Shown here: positions 17,137 to 25,207 of the stretch, piece after piece
How the letters are laid out: each line of letters opens with the position of its first letter
Numbering within the stretch: the first letter of the stretch is position 1
Assembly: GCF_900116135.1 (NCBI RefSeq)
Contig: NZ_FOZX01000009.1
Location: 186,001-250,000 of the forward strand
Length of the DNA stretch: 64,000 nucleotides
Origin: Saccharopolyspora flava
GTDB taxonomy: Bacteria > Actinomycetota > Actinomycetes > Mycobacteriales > Pseudonocardiaceae
Direction: 5' to 3'
Translations under genes and position numbers: made by a program
Notes under the pieces: model-generated
Told to the model about the DNA's origin: nothing
Databases searched by the model: none
What the model saw: the letters and a program-made list of their open reading frames with translations, nothing else

Positions 17137-18305
17137 GCTTCGCACTCGAACCCACCTACGACCACGATCCCGAACTCGCCGACCTGGTCGTCGCGCTGCG
17201 GGACTACCTGCACGGCGAACTCGCCGACTACGAGCGGCACCACGGGCTCGACCACGAATCGGCGTACGGCCGCGAGATCCTGCAGCCGGTGTGGAAGCGC
17301 GCCCGGCAGCTCGGCTTCTACGGCATCCACCTGCCGCCCGAGCACGGCGGGCGCGGCCTGAGCGCCACCCGCCTCGCGGTGCTCAAGGAGGAGGTCGCCG
17401 CCTCGGGCCGGGTGCTCGGGCACAGCGTGCTCGGCGACATGGGCGGGCCGCTGCGCGCCGGGGCGATCTTCGGCCACGCCACCCCGCAGCAGGTCGAGCG
17501 GTACCTGCGGCCGGTCGTCGAGGGCGACCGCGCCTGCTGCTTCTCGCTGACCGAACCGGACGCGGGCTCGCACGTGCGCGCCATGCGCACCACCGCCACG
17601 CCCGACGGCGAGGGGTGGCGGATCAGCGGGCACAAGGTGTTCAGCTCCGCCGGGCCGTTCGCCGACTTCTCGGTGCTGGTGGCGCGGATGGCCGGGGAGC
17701 GGGAGAGCTACTCGGCGTTCCTGGTCGACCTCGACTCGCCCGGCTGCTCGGTGCTGCCCGGCGAGGTGCCGCTGTCCGGCCAGCACATCGAGGCCGACAT
17801 CGTCCTCGACGACTGCTACGTCGGGCCCGAGCAGCTGCTCGGCGAGGTCGGGCAGGGCCTGCGGATCGGGCTCGGCCGGGTCACCACCAACCGGTTGCTG
17901 CACTGCCCGACGGTGCTCGGCAGCACCCGCAGGCTGATCGCCCTGACGCGGGCGCACGTGCTGGGCCGGGAGGTCGCGGGCGGGCCGATGGCCGGGCTGC
18001 AGAGCGTGCAGCACAAGCTCGCCGACATGGCCACCGCCCACTACGCGGCGCGCGCCATGACCTACGACGCGCTCGCCGACCTCGACGCCGGTCGGCGGCC
18101 GGCGACGGAGGCGTTCATGTGCAAGCTGTTCGTCGCCGAGAACGCCTTCCGCATCGCCGACGAGGCCATGCAGCTCCACGGCAAGGCCGGCATGGTCCGC
18201 GGCTCGGAGGTCGAGTCGCTGTTCCGCCGCCTGCGGATGTTCCGGGTGCTCACGGGCTCCTCCGAGATCCAGAAGAACGCCATCGCCCAGTCCCTCCTGA
18301 CCTGA
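17133..18305 (+). CDS. Acyl-CoA dehydrogenase family protein
   Basis: A 390-aa FAD-dependent acyl-CoA dehydrogenase homologue with CCFSLTEPDAGSHV (flavin/substrate loop) and the C-terminal helix MQLHGKAGMVRGSEVESLFR. At the site of the usual catalytic Glu (YEGT in medium-chain enzymes) it has LTGSSEIQKN, so the base is missing there; it may use another residue or catalyse something else. The GTG overlaps the MBL stop (GTGA), indicating translational coupling. Together with the ligase it suggests activation then alpha,beta-oxidation of an unknown acid. Confidence 0.85.
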   Translation: MSFALEPTYDHDPELADLVVALRDYLHGELADYERHHGLDHESAYGREILQPVWKRARQLGFYGIHLPPEHGGRGLSATRLAVLKEEVAASGRVLGHSVLGDMGGPLRAGAIFGHATPQQVERYLRPVVEGDRACCFSLTEPDAGSHVRAMRTTATPDGEGWRISGHKVFSSAGPFADFSVLVARMAGERESYSAFLVDLDSPGCSVLPGEVPLSGQHIEADIVLDDCYVGPEQLLGEVGQGLRIGLGRVTTNRLLHCPTVLGSTRRLIALTRAHVLGREVAGGPMAGLQSVQHKLADMATAHYAARAMTYDALADLDAGRRPATEAFMCKLFVAENAFRIADEAMQLHGKAGMVRGSEVESLFRRLRMFRVLTGSSEIQKNAIAQSLLT

Positions 18306-18309
18306 CGCA

Positions 18310-18390
18310 TCGACCCCGAACGTCTCCCGCGCACCGACGTGACCCGATTTCCATGGAAATCGGGGTGACTGCGGGGACGTTCGGGGTCGA
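18310..18390. terminator. Large nested hairpin after the acyl-CoA dehydrogenase
   Basis: An outer stem pairs 18310-18330 with 18371-18390 (one extra base). Inside lies a perfect 22-bp palindrome at 18343-18364, built on CCCGATTTCC and its complement. It begins 5 nt after the operon's stop, so a terminator role is likely, but the AT-rich ATTTCCATGGAAAT apex resembles the family A repeats. Confidence 0.65.
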
Positions 18391-18483
18391 ATCCGGCATC
18401 GGGTGGGTGTTGGGGTGTTTCGGGCGGGTGCGGGTTTTCTAGGGAGATCGGCGGCTGCGGCGGGCTAGGGTGCCGGGAGGGTT

Positions 18484-19698
18484 GTGAATCGGTCGAGTGT
18501 CCTGGGGGATGCTGTGGAGCACGTCGTCGTCAGCGGGGGAGGGATCGCGGGAACGGCGCTGGCGCTGGCCCTGCGCAGCGCCGGGATCGCGGTGACCGTG
18601 GTGGAATCGCGCCCGGCCGACCACGGTGAGGGCGCCGTGGTCCGGTTGAACCCCAACGGGATGGACGCGCTGCGCGCCGTGGACGCCCACCAGCCGGTCA
18701 TCGCCCGCTCGTTCCCGCTGGTGCGCACCGAGCGCGTCCGCCCCGACGGCAGCCGGATCGGGTACTCGCTGGGCGCCGACCCGAGCTCCGAGCGCGGGCT
18801 GCCGCGGGTCATGCACTGGCCGGTGCTCTCGGAGGTCCTGCGCGAGCAGGCCGTCGAGCGCGGCGCCGAGTTCCGGAACGGCTGCCGCGTCGTCGACGCC
18901 GACCCGGCCGCGGCGGCGGTCACGCTGGCCGACGGCAGCCGCGTCGAAGGCGACGTCCTCGTCGGCGCCGACGGAGCGAACTCGCTGGTGCGCGGCCGGA
19001 TCAACCCCGACGGGCCGGAGCCGCAGCGCCTGGGCACCCGCACGATCTACGGCTACGCGGCCGAGCCGGGCTGCGAACCGCCGCCCCCGGAGGTGCTGCG
19101 CTCCTACCTGGGGGCGAAGGGCTTCTTCGCCGCCACCCGCGATTCGCACTCCGGCGGCTGCTTCTGGTTCACCAGCCTGCGCGCCCCGGTCCCGCGTCGC
19201 CGCGACGAGCCGCAGGACGTCGACGCCCTGCGCGCCGAGATGACCGAGCTGTTCGCCGGCGACGGCACGATCGCCCCGACGGTGGTCGGCAACTCCGAGC
19301 GCATCCTGTCCTTCGACGACCACGCCCTGCCGCACGTGCCGCGCTGGTGCACCGACCGGGCGATCATCATCGGCGACGCCCTGCACGTCGCCCCGCCCGC
19401 CTCCGAGCAGGGCGCGGCGATGGCCGTCGAGGACGGGGTCCAGCTCGCCCGCTGCCTCCGCGACCACACCAGCCCCGCAGCGGCGTTCGCCGCCTTCGAA
19501 CGCCTCCGCAGAGAACGGGTCGAAGCGGTCGTCGCGATGGGCCGCATGGGCACCAGCCGAGCCCACCACCCCATGGCCCGCCGCTTCCGGGACCTCCGCA
19601 ACAAGGCCAAACGAGCCTTCGCCTGGCAGCGCAAACCCCCGATGGGCCGCGGCTGGGCCTACGACCACCACATCGACTGGCCCACCCCCACCACCTGA
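18484..19698 (+). CDS. FAD-dependent monooxygenase (PHBH fold)
   Basis: A 404-aa class A flavoprotein monooxygenase. VVVSGGGIAGTALALAL is the FAD-binding GxGxxG near the N-terminus, LVGADGANSLVR the DG motif that contacts both FAD and NADPH, and IIIGDALHVAPPASEQGAAMAVED the ribose-binding GD motif. Typical reactions are hydroxylation of aromatic or polyketide substrates with NAD(P)H and O2. A GTG at 18514, with GGGGGAT upstream, is an alternative start. It is a single gene, followed by the 647-bp foldback element. The substrate is unknown. Confidence 0.87.
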   Translation: MNRSSVLGDAVEHVVVSGGGIAGTALALALRSAGIAVTVVESRPADHGEGAVVRLNPNGMDALRAVDAHQPVIARSFPLVRTERVRPDGSRIGYSLGADPSSERGLPRVMHWPVLSEVLREQAVERGAEFRNGCRVVDADPAAAAVTLADGSRVEGDVLVGADGANSLVRGRINPDGPEPQRLGTRTIYGYAAEPGCEPPPPEVLRSYLGAKGFFAATRDSHSGGCFWFTSLRAPVPRRRDEPQDVDALRAEMTELFAGDGTIAPTVVGNSERILSFDDHALPHVPRWCTDRAIIIGDALHVAPPASEQGAAMAVEDGVQLARCLRDHTSPAAAFAAFERLRRERVEAVVAMGRMGTSRAHHPMARRFRDLRNKAKRAFAWQRKPPMGRGWAYDHHIDWPTPTT

Positions 19699-19957
19699 AA
19701 CCCACCCCCGGGTCAAAAACCGCAGTTTAGGCGCGCCCCACTACGGATACGTTTCGAAAGGGAACGCGACCAAGACGACCCAAGCTTTAGTGGACGCGCC
19801 CCACTACGGATACGTTTCGAAAGGCCGTGACAATTTCTTCTGAAATTGGCAGATCGCACAACGCAAGAAAACCAGGAAACGAAGCCAATTTCTGGAGAAA
19901 TTGGCACTCCGTACGCAAGCAGCTCGACCCCGCGAAGCGCTCCTGAAGAACCCCGTG

Positions 19958-19995
19958 GGGGCGGTGACAGTTTTCATGAAAACTGTCACCGCCCC
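19958..19995. repeat. Family A palindrome inside the foldback
   Basis: Two 18-nt perfect arms meet at a central AT; the core is GACAGTTTTC and its complement. Beyond a 1-nt bulge the pairing extends with CCCCGT. It is at the inner edge of the left foldback arm. Confidence 0.9.
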
Positions 19996-20076
19996 ACGGG
20001 GGTCTCTGTGGGGAGGACTCCAGGGCTCTCGAGGTGGTTGAGCTGGGGTTTTGGGGTTCCGTCGTGTGAGTGGAGT

Positions 20077-20098
20077 GACAGTTTTCATGAAAACTGTC
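20077..20098. repeat. Family A palindrome inside the foldback
   Basis: Two 10-nt arms (GACAGTTTTC and its complement) flank a central AT. It is the right-arm counterpart of the palindrome at 19958-19995, with more degenerate flanks. Confidence 0.88.
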
Positions 20099-20337
20099 CC
20101 GACCCCCACGGGATCGCCTTGGGAGCGCTTCGCGGGGTGCTCTGGGTGGGCACGGAGGGGCAATTTCTCCTGAAATTGGCTTCGTTCTGTGCTTTTCTTG
20201 CGTTGTGGAGTCCGCCAATTTCAGAAGAAATTTCCCCTGCCTTTCGAAACGTATCCGTAGTGGGGCGCGTTTACCAAAGCTTGGGTCGTCTTGGTCGCGT
20301 TCCCTTGCGAAACGTATCCGTAGTAAGTCGCGCCTAA

Positions 20338-20385
20338 ACTGCGGTATTCGACCCGGCGAAAACCGGGGTTTTCGACGTGAGGGGT
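20338..20385. repeat. 24-bp repeat units (family B)
   Basis: Two units, one with CGGTATTCGACCCGGC and the next a perfect hairpin CGAAAACC-GG-GGTTTTCG. They overlap the right end of the foldback and lie just upstream of the GAF regulator gene. Confidence 0.8.
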
Positions 20386-20436
20386 GGTGCGGTCGCCGTG
20401 GTTGGCTGAGGTTGCGGTGTGGGTCACACTTGGGGC

Positions 20437-21708
20437 GTGCGTGAGGAGAGTTTGGAGGCGGCGTTGCCGGTGGGGGAGGACCCCCAGCGGTACGCGCGGT
20501 TGCTGGCTCGGGTGCACGACGCGGCCGTGGCCGGAGAGGCGCTGCCCGCTCGGCCTCGGGCGGTGATCGGGGCGTCGTGGGGGCGGATGCGGTCGCGGGG
20601 CATCGACCCCGAGCGGGGACGCGCGCCCCGGCAGCTGCCCGCCGACGAGCTGGCCGAGCGGCGGCGGCAGTCGCCGCTGGCCGAGGTGCTGCCGCTGCTG
20701 CGCAGCAGGCTCGGCGGGGTCGCGGAGCAGACCGCGAACATCATGGTGATCACCGACGCCGACGGGCACGTGCTGTGGCGCGACGGCAGCGCGGCGGTGC
20801 GCCGCAACGCCGACTCGCTCGGCTTTGTCGAGGGCATGAGCTGGGGCGAGGACGTCGTGGGCACCAACGCGATCGGAACCGCCCTGGTCACCGGCCTGCC
20901 GATGCAGGTTTACTCCGCCGAGCACTACGTGCGCACCCACCACGCCTGGACCTGCGCCAGCGCGCCCCTGCACGATCCGCGCACCGGACGGCTGCTCGGC
21001 GCGGTCGACCTGTCGGGGCCCGCGTCCACCGTCAGCCCCACCACGCTGGCCCTGGTGCAGACGGTCGCGCAGCTGGCCGAGGCCCAGCTGCGGACCAGCC
21101 ATCTCACCTCCCTCGAAGGACTGCGCGGCAGTGCCGTTCCGCTGCTGTCGCGGGTCTCCGGCCGCGCGGTGGTCACCGATCCGCACGGGTGGGTCGCGGC
21201 CTCCACCGGTCTCGGTCCGGTCGACCACGTCGCGCTGCCCGCCCGCTGCGACGCCGGGCGGGCGTGGCTGCCCGCTCTCGGCGACTGCGCGGTCGAACCC
21301 GTCCCGGGCGGGTGGCTGGTGCGGCTGCTCGACGACGACCCGGGCGCGACGCTGACCGAGCGCACCCGCGTGCGCCTCGACCTGCGCGAATCCCAGCCCC
21401 GCGTCGAGGTGGACGCGGCCGCCGGTGGCTGGAGCCACCCGCTGAGCCCCCGCCACGCGGAACTGCTGTTCCTGCTCACCGCCCACCCCGCCGGGTGCAC
21501 GGCCGCGCGGCTGGCCGCCGAGGTGTTCGGCGACGAGCGGCGCACCGTCACCGTGCGGGCCGAGATGTCGCGGTTGCGCCGGACCCTCGGCGGTCTGCTG
21601 AGCAGGCGTCCCTACCGGTTCAGCGACTCCGTCGAGGTCGAGGTGCTGCGGCCCGACGACCCGGCCGCGCTGCTGCCGCACTCCACCGCCCCGTCGGTGC
21701 GCGGCTGA
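20437..21708 (+). CDS. GAF-domain transcriptional regulator
   Basis: A 423-aa regulator. A GAF sensor region (about 95-205) includes ITDADGHVLWRDG, SWGEDVVGTNAIGTAL and HAWTCASAPLHDPRTGRLLGAVDLSG, the blocks seen in AcoR-like activators. The C-terminal region (about 330-400; LSPRHAELLFLLTAHPAGCTAARLAAEVFGD) looks like a winged-helix DNA-binding domain; there is no AAA+ sigma-54 module. Such proteins often control nearby oxidoreductases. The next gene is a flavin monooxygenase whose promoter has tandem palindromes, so activation of that gene is likely. The GTG at 20437 is favoured over one at 20419, which lies in TGTGGGTCACA. Confidence 0.8.
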   Translation: MREESLEAALPVGEDPQRYARLLARVHDAAVAGEALPARPRAVIGASWGRMRSRGIDPERGRAPRQLPADELAERRRQSPLAEVLPLLRSRLGGVAEQTANIMVITDADGHVLWRDGSAAVRRNADSLGFVEGMSWGEDVVGTNAIGTALVTGLPMQVYSAEHYVRTHHAWTCASAPLHDPRTGRLLGAVDLSGPASTVSPTTLALVQTVAQLAEAQLRTSHLTSLEGLRGSAVPLLSRVSGRAVVTDPHGWVAASTGLGPVDHVALPARCDAGRAWLPALGDCAVEPVPGGWLVRLLDDDPGATLTERTRVRLDLRESQPRVEVDAAAGGWSHPLSPRHAELLFLLTAHPAGCTAARLAAEVFGDERRTVTVRAEMSRLRRTLGGLLSRRPYRFSDSVEVEVLRPDDPAALLPHSTAPSVRG

Positions 21709-21737
21709 CTGCAACCCCCTGCAACCCGTGCGCGACC

Positions 21738-21769
21738 GGAGCCGGTGTGGCTCCATGACTGATGTCATG
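21738..21769. promoter_or_regulatory. Tandem palindromes upstream of the monooxygenase
   Basis: GGAGCC-N5-GGCTCC (21738-21754) abuts CATGACTGATGTCATG (21754-21769, 6-nt arms). They lie 51-82 nt before the monooxygenase GTG. They are candidate binding sites for the GAF regulator encoded upstream. Confidence 0.55.
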
Positions 21770-21819
21770 TGATCGCGACCACTCAAGGGGCAACGACGCC
21801 CGCGCGGGAGGTAGTCGGC

Positions 21820-23625
21820 GTGAGCCAGACCGTCGAGCACAACGCGACCCGAGCCCGGGTCGAGCAGTGGATCACCGAGTTCTCCGAAGCCATCGCGGCC
21901 CGCGACGTCGATCGCGTGGTGTCGCTGTTCGGCGAGGACTGCTACTGGCGCGACCTGATCGCGCTCACCTGGAACATCAAGACCTGCGAGGGGCGGGCGG
22001 ACATCGCCGCGATGCTCTCGGCGACGCTGGAGCACGCGGAACCGACCGGGTTCACCGTCCTCGGCGAACCGACCGAGTCCGGCGGGGTCACCGAGGCGTG
22101 GTTCTCCTTCGAGACCGCCGTCGGGCGCGGCACCGGCCACCTGCGCCTGGTCGACGGCAAGGCCTGGACGTTCCTGACCACCCTGGACGAGCTCAAGGGT
22201 CACGAGGAGCCGAAGAACCACCGCAGGCCGCGGGGCGCCGAGCACGGCGCCAACCCGGACCGGGTCACTTGGCGCGAGGGGCGGGAGGCCGAGCTCGCCG
22301 AACTCGGCTACACCCGGCAGCCGGAGGTCGTCATCGTCGGCGGCGGGCAGGGCGGCATCGCGCTCGGCGCGCGGCTGCGCCAGCTGGGCGTGCCCACGAT
22401 CATCGTCGAGCGCAACGAGCGGCCCGGCGACTCGTGGCGCAGGCGCTACAAGTCGCTCGCGCTGCACGACCCGGTCTGGTACGACCACCTGCCCTACATC
22501 GATTTCCCGGAGAACTGGCCGGTTTTCGCGCCGAAGGACAAGATCGGCGACTGGCTGGAGATGTACACCAAGGTCATGGAGCTCAACTACTGGGGCTCCA
22601 CCACCGCGCTGAGCGCGAAGTACGACGAGGACAACGGCCAGTGGGAGCTGGTCGTGGACCGCGACGGCGAGCAGGTCACCCTCCGGCCGCGCCAGCTGGT
22701 GATGGCCCTGGGCGTGTCCGGCAAGCCGAACGTGCCCGTCTTCCCGGGTCAGGACCGCTTCCGCGGCGACCAGCACCACTCCTCGGCGCACCCCGGGCCG
22801 GACGCCTACCGGGGCAAGAAGGCGGTGGTGATCGGCTCGAACAACTCCGCCCACGACATCTGCGGCGCGCTGTGGGAGGCCGGGGCCGACGTCACGATGG
22901 TGCAGCGCTCCTCCACGCACGTGGTGCGGTCGGACTCGTTGATGAAGCACAGCCTCGGCCCGCTGTACTCGGAGGAGGCGGTGGCCGCGGGCATCGACAC
23001 CCGCACCGCGGACCTGACCTTCGCCTCCATCCCGTACCGGATCCTCAACGAGTTCCAGAAGCCCGCGTTCGACGTGATCCGCGAGCAGGACGCCGAGTTC
23101 TACGCCCGGCTGGAGCGGGCCGGTTTCCAGCTGGACTTCGGTGACGACGACTCGGGCCTGTTCATGAAGTACCTGCGCCGCGGCTCGGGCTACTACATCG
23201 ACGTCGGGGCCTGCGAGCTCATCGCCGACGGCAGCGTCAAGCTGGCCCACGGCGACGTCGCCGAGCTCACCGAGACCGAGGTGGTGCTGGCCGACGGCAC
23301 CCGGCTGGAGGCCGATCTCGTCGTCTACGCCACGGGTTTCCGGTCGATGAACGGCCTGGCGGCCGACATCGTCGGCCAGGAGGTCGCCGACAAGGTCGGC
23401 AAGGTCTGGGGCCTGGGCTCGGACACCACCAAGGACCCCGGCCCGTGGGAGGGCGAGGAGCGCAACATGTGGAAACCCACCCAGCAGCAGGCGCTGTGGT
23501 TCCACGGCGGCAACCTCCACCAGTCCCGCCACTACTCGCTCTACCTGGCCCTGCAGCTCAAGGCCCGAGCCGAGGGAATCCCCACCCCGGTCTACGGCCT
23601 CCAGGAGGTCCACCACACCTCCTGA
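21820..23625 (+). CDS. Flavin-containing monooxygenase with N-terminal SnoaL-like domain
   Basis: A 601-aa fusion. Residues about 5-130 form an NTF2/SnoaL-like domain (WITEFSEAIAARDVDRVVSLF, CYWRDLIALTWN). Residues about 165-590 form a two-dinucleotide-fold FMO: VVIVGGGQGGIALGARL binds FAD, VVIGSNNSAHDICGALW binds NADPH, and DQHHSSAHPG lies between them. The ATGF-type motif is VVYATGF. The GTG at 21820 follows GGGAGG. The domain pair recurs in actinobacterial monooxygenases thought to oxidise small organics. It is adjacent to and probably controlled by the GAF regulator; a strong terminator hairpin follows. Confidence 0.88.
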   Translation: MSQTVEHNATRARVEQWITEFSEAIAARDVDRVVSLFGEDCYWRDLIALTWNIKTCEGRADIAAMLSATLEHAEPTGFTVLGEPTESGGVTEAWFSFETAVGRGTGHLRLVDGKAWTFLTTLDELKGHEEPKNHRRPRGAEHGANPDRVTWREGREAELAELGYTRQPEVVIVGGGQGGIALGARLRQLGVPTIIVERNERPGDSWRRRYKSLALHDPVWYDHLPYIDFPENWPVFAPKDKIGDWLEMYTKVMELNYWGSTTALSAKYDEDNGQWELVVDRDGEQVTLRPRQLVMALGVSGKPNVPVFPGQDRFRGDQHHSSAHPGPDAYRGKKAVVIGSNNSAHDICGALWEAGADVTMVQRSSTHVVRSDSLMKHSLGPLYSEEAVAAGIDTRTADLTFASIPYRILNEFQKPAFDVIREQDAEFYARLERAGFQLDFGDDDSGLFMKYLRRGSGYYIDVGACELIADGSVKLAHGDVAELTETEVVLADGTRLEADLVVYATGFRSMNGLAADIVGQEVADKVGKVWGLGSDTTKDPGPWEGEERNMWKPTQQQALWFHGGNLHQSRHYSLYLALQLKARAEGIPTPVYGLQEVHHTS

Positions 23626-23635
23626 CCGGAAGTCG

Positions 23636-23666
23636 GGTGCCGACACGCGGGCGGCGTGTCGGCACC
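23636..23666 (+). terminator. Terminator-like hairpin
   Basis: GGTGCCGACACGC (23636-23648) and its complement (23654-23666) form a perfect 13-bp GC-rich stem with a 5-nt loop, 11 nt after the monooxygenase stop. No T-run follows. Confidence 0.75.
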
Positions 23667-23730
23667 TGGTCAGGGCGGTGTTCGAGCGTTCTGCCCCCGC
23701 GAAACCCGCCATCGTCGCTAGCTTGGCGGG

Positions 23731-25119
23731 ATGACGAGCGCAACGAACTCCGGCGCCGTGCACCGGCGCGAGTTGAGCGGATGGGGAAGGGCGGCGGGAA
23801 CGGTCGCCGACGTGCTGCCCGCCGGGGACGTCGAGACCGTCGTCCAGGCCGTGCGCCGGGCGGGCCCGCGCGGCGTTGTCGCGCGCGGACTCGGCCGCTC
23901 CTACGGAGACCCGGCGCAGAACGCCGGCGGTCTCGTCCTGGACATGACCGGGCTGAACCGCGTGCACCGCGTCGACCCGGACGAAGCGGTGGTCGACGTC
24001 GACGCCGGGGTGAGCCTGGACGACCTGATGCGCCGCGCGCTGCCCCACGGTCTGTGGGTGCCGGTGCTGCCCGGCACCCGGCAGGTGACGGTCGGCGGAG
24101 CCGTCGCCAACGACATCCACGGCAAGAACCACCACAGCGCGGGGAGTTTCGGCAACCACGTGCTGTCGCTGGACCTGGTCACCGCCGACGGCCAGGTCCG
24201 CACGCTCACCCCGGACGGCCGTGACTCGGCTTTGTTCTGGGCGACCGTCGGTGGCATCGGGCTGACCGGTGTCATCGTGCGTGTCCGGATCCGGATGAAG
24301 CGCACCGAGACCGCCTACTTCCTCGCCGACTACGACCGCACCCGCGATCTCGACGAGACGATGGAACTGCTCACCAACGGTTCTGACGAGGCGTACGAGT
24401 ACTCCGCGGCCGTGCCCGACACGATCTCCACCGGCCCGCACCTCGGCCGCGCCACGTTCTCCCGCGGCTCGCTGGCCCGCCTGGAGGACCTGCCCGCGAA
24501 GCTCCGCCGTGACCCGCTGCGCCTGGACGCCCCGCAGCTGGCGACCCTGCCGGACGTGTTCCCGAACGGCGTGTTCAACCCGCTCACCTCACGGGTGGCG
24601 GGCGAGGTCGCCCACCGCATGTTCCCCAAGCACGCGCGCGGCAAGATCGCCAACATCTCCCAGTTCCTGCATCCGCTGGACGTGCTCGGCGAGTAAAACC
24701 GGGCCTACGGTTCCGCCGGGTTCCTGCAGTACCAGTTCTCGGTCCCCTACGGCGCCGAGCAGGAGATGGCCGACCTGGTCCGCACCATCGCCCGTTCCGG
24801 GCACAGGTCGTTCCTCAACGTCTTCAAGCGCATGGGGGAGGGGAGCCCGGCGCCGCTGTCGTGGCCGCACCCCGGGCTCATGCTCAGCCTGGACTTCCCG
24901 ATGAAGAAGGGGCTGGGCGAGTTCTGCAGGCGGCTCGACGAGAGGGTGCTGGCGGCCGGTGGCAGGCTCTACTTCGCCAAGGACTCGCGCACGACCCCGG
25001 AGATGATCCGCCGGATGTACCCGAGGCTCGACGAGTGGCGCAAGACCCGGGACTCCGTCGATCCCGACGGGATCTTCGTCTCCGATCTCTCGCGTCGCCT
25101 GGGCATCACCGGGCGGTGA
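23731..25119 (+). pseudogene. dprE1: dprE1 homologue interrupted by an in-frame TAA
   Basis: It encodes decaprenylphosphoryl-beta-D-ribose 2'-oxidase, the flavoenzyme that helps make arabinan precursor for the cell wall. The N-terminal 321 residues hold the FAD domain ([32 protein letters not shown]) and most of the substrate domain. A TAA stop at 24694-24696 follows HPLDVLGE, where mycobacterial DprE1 reads GEWNRAYG; our frame resumes NRAYGSAGFLQYQF and continues to 25119. Without the stop the protein would be 462 aa, against 461 in M. tuberculosis. LYFAKDSRT keeps the catalytic Lys. A Ser stands at the benzothiazinone-target Cys. It is a real nonsense mutation or a sequencing error. No dprE2 is adjacent. 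Confidence 0.88.
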
Positions 25120-25207
25120 GCGGGGTGGGGTAGGGCTAGCCCCCAATCTGGTTCGTAGTTGATCACTCGAGGGGTCTGGGCGGGCTCACAGCGGCTAGGC
25201 TCGCGGC

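Larger units (their letters stand above)
19709..20355. repeat. 647-bp foldback element with ~268-nt inverted arms
   Basis: The left arm 19709-19976 is the near-complement of the right arm 20088-20355, with almost no net gaps. One block is identical over 31 nt (19758-19788 against 20276-20306). CTACGGATACGTTTCG occurs four times: at 19741 and 19804 on plus, and at 20245-20260 and 20308-20323 on minus. Each arm also carries CAATTTC..GAAATTG hairpins and ends inward in a GACAGTTTTC palindrome. The termini merge with family B 24-bp repeats (CGGGTC...GACCCG). It fills most of the 738-bp gap 19699-20436 and encodes no convincing protein. A MITE-like or structural DNA/RNA element is possible. Confidence 0.9.

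Noticed and set aside
19787..20337. Several overlapping open frames inside the foldback element
   Set aside because: Both strands give similar translations because of the inverted repeat, and none has coding-type codon bias or a ribosome-binding site.
19709..20355. Insertion sequence
   Set aside because: No transposase frame is present; at most it could be a non-autonomous element.
20221..24441. Very long reverse-strand open frame (1406 codons) across the GAF, monooxygenase and dprE1 genes
   Set aside because: It is the antisense of three well-supported forward genes, with low-complexity Arg/Gly/Pro/His-rich translation and no domain.
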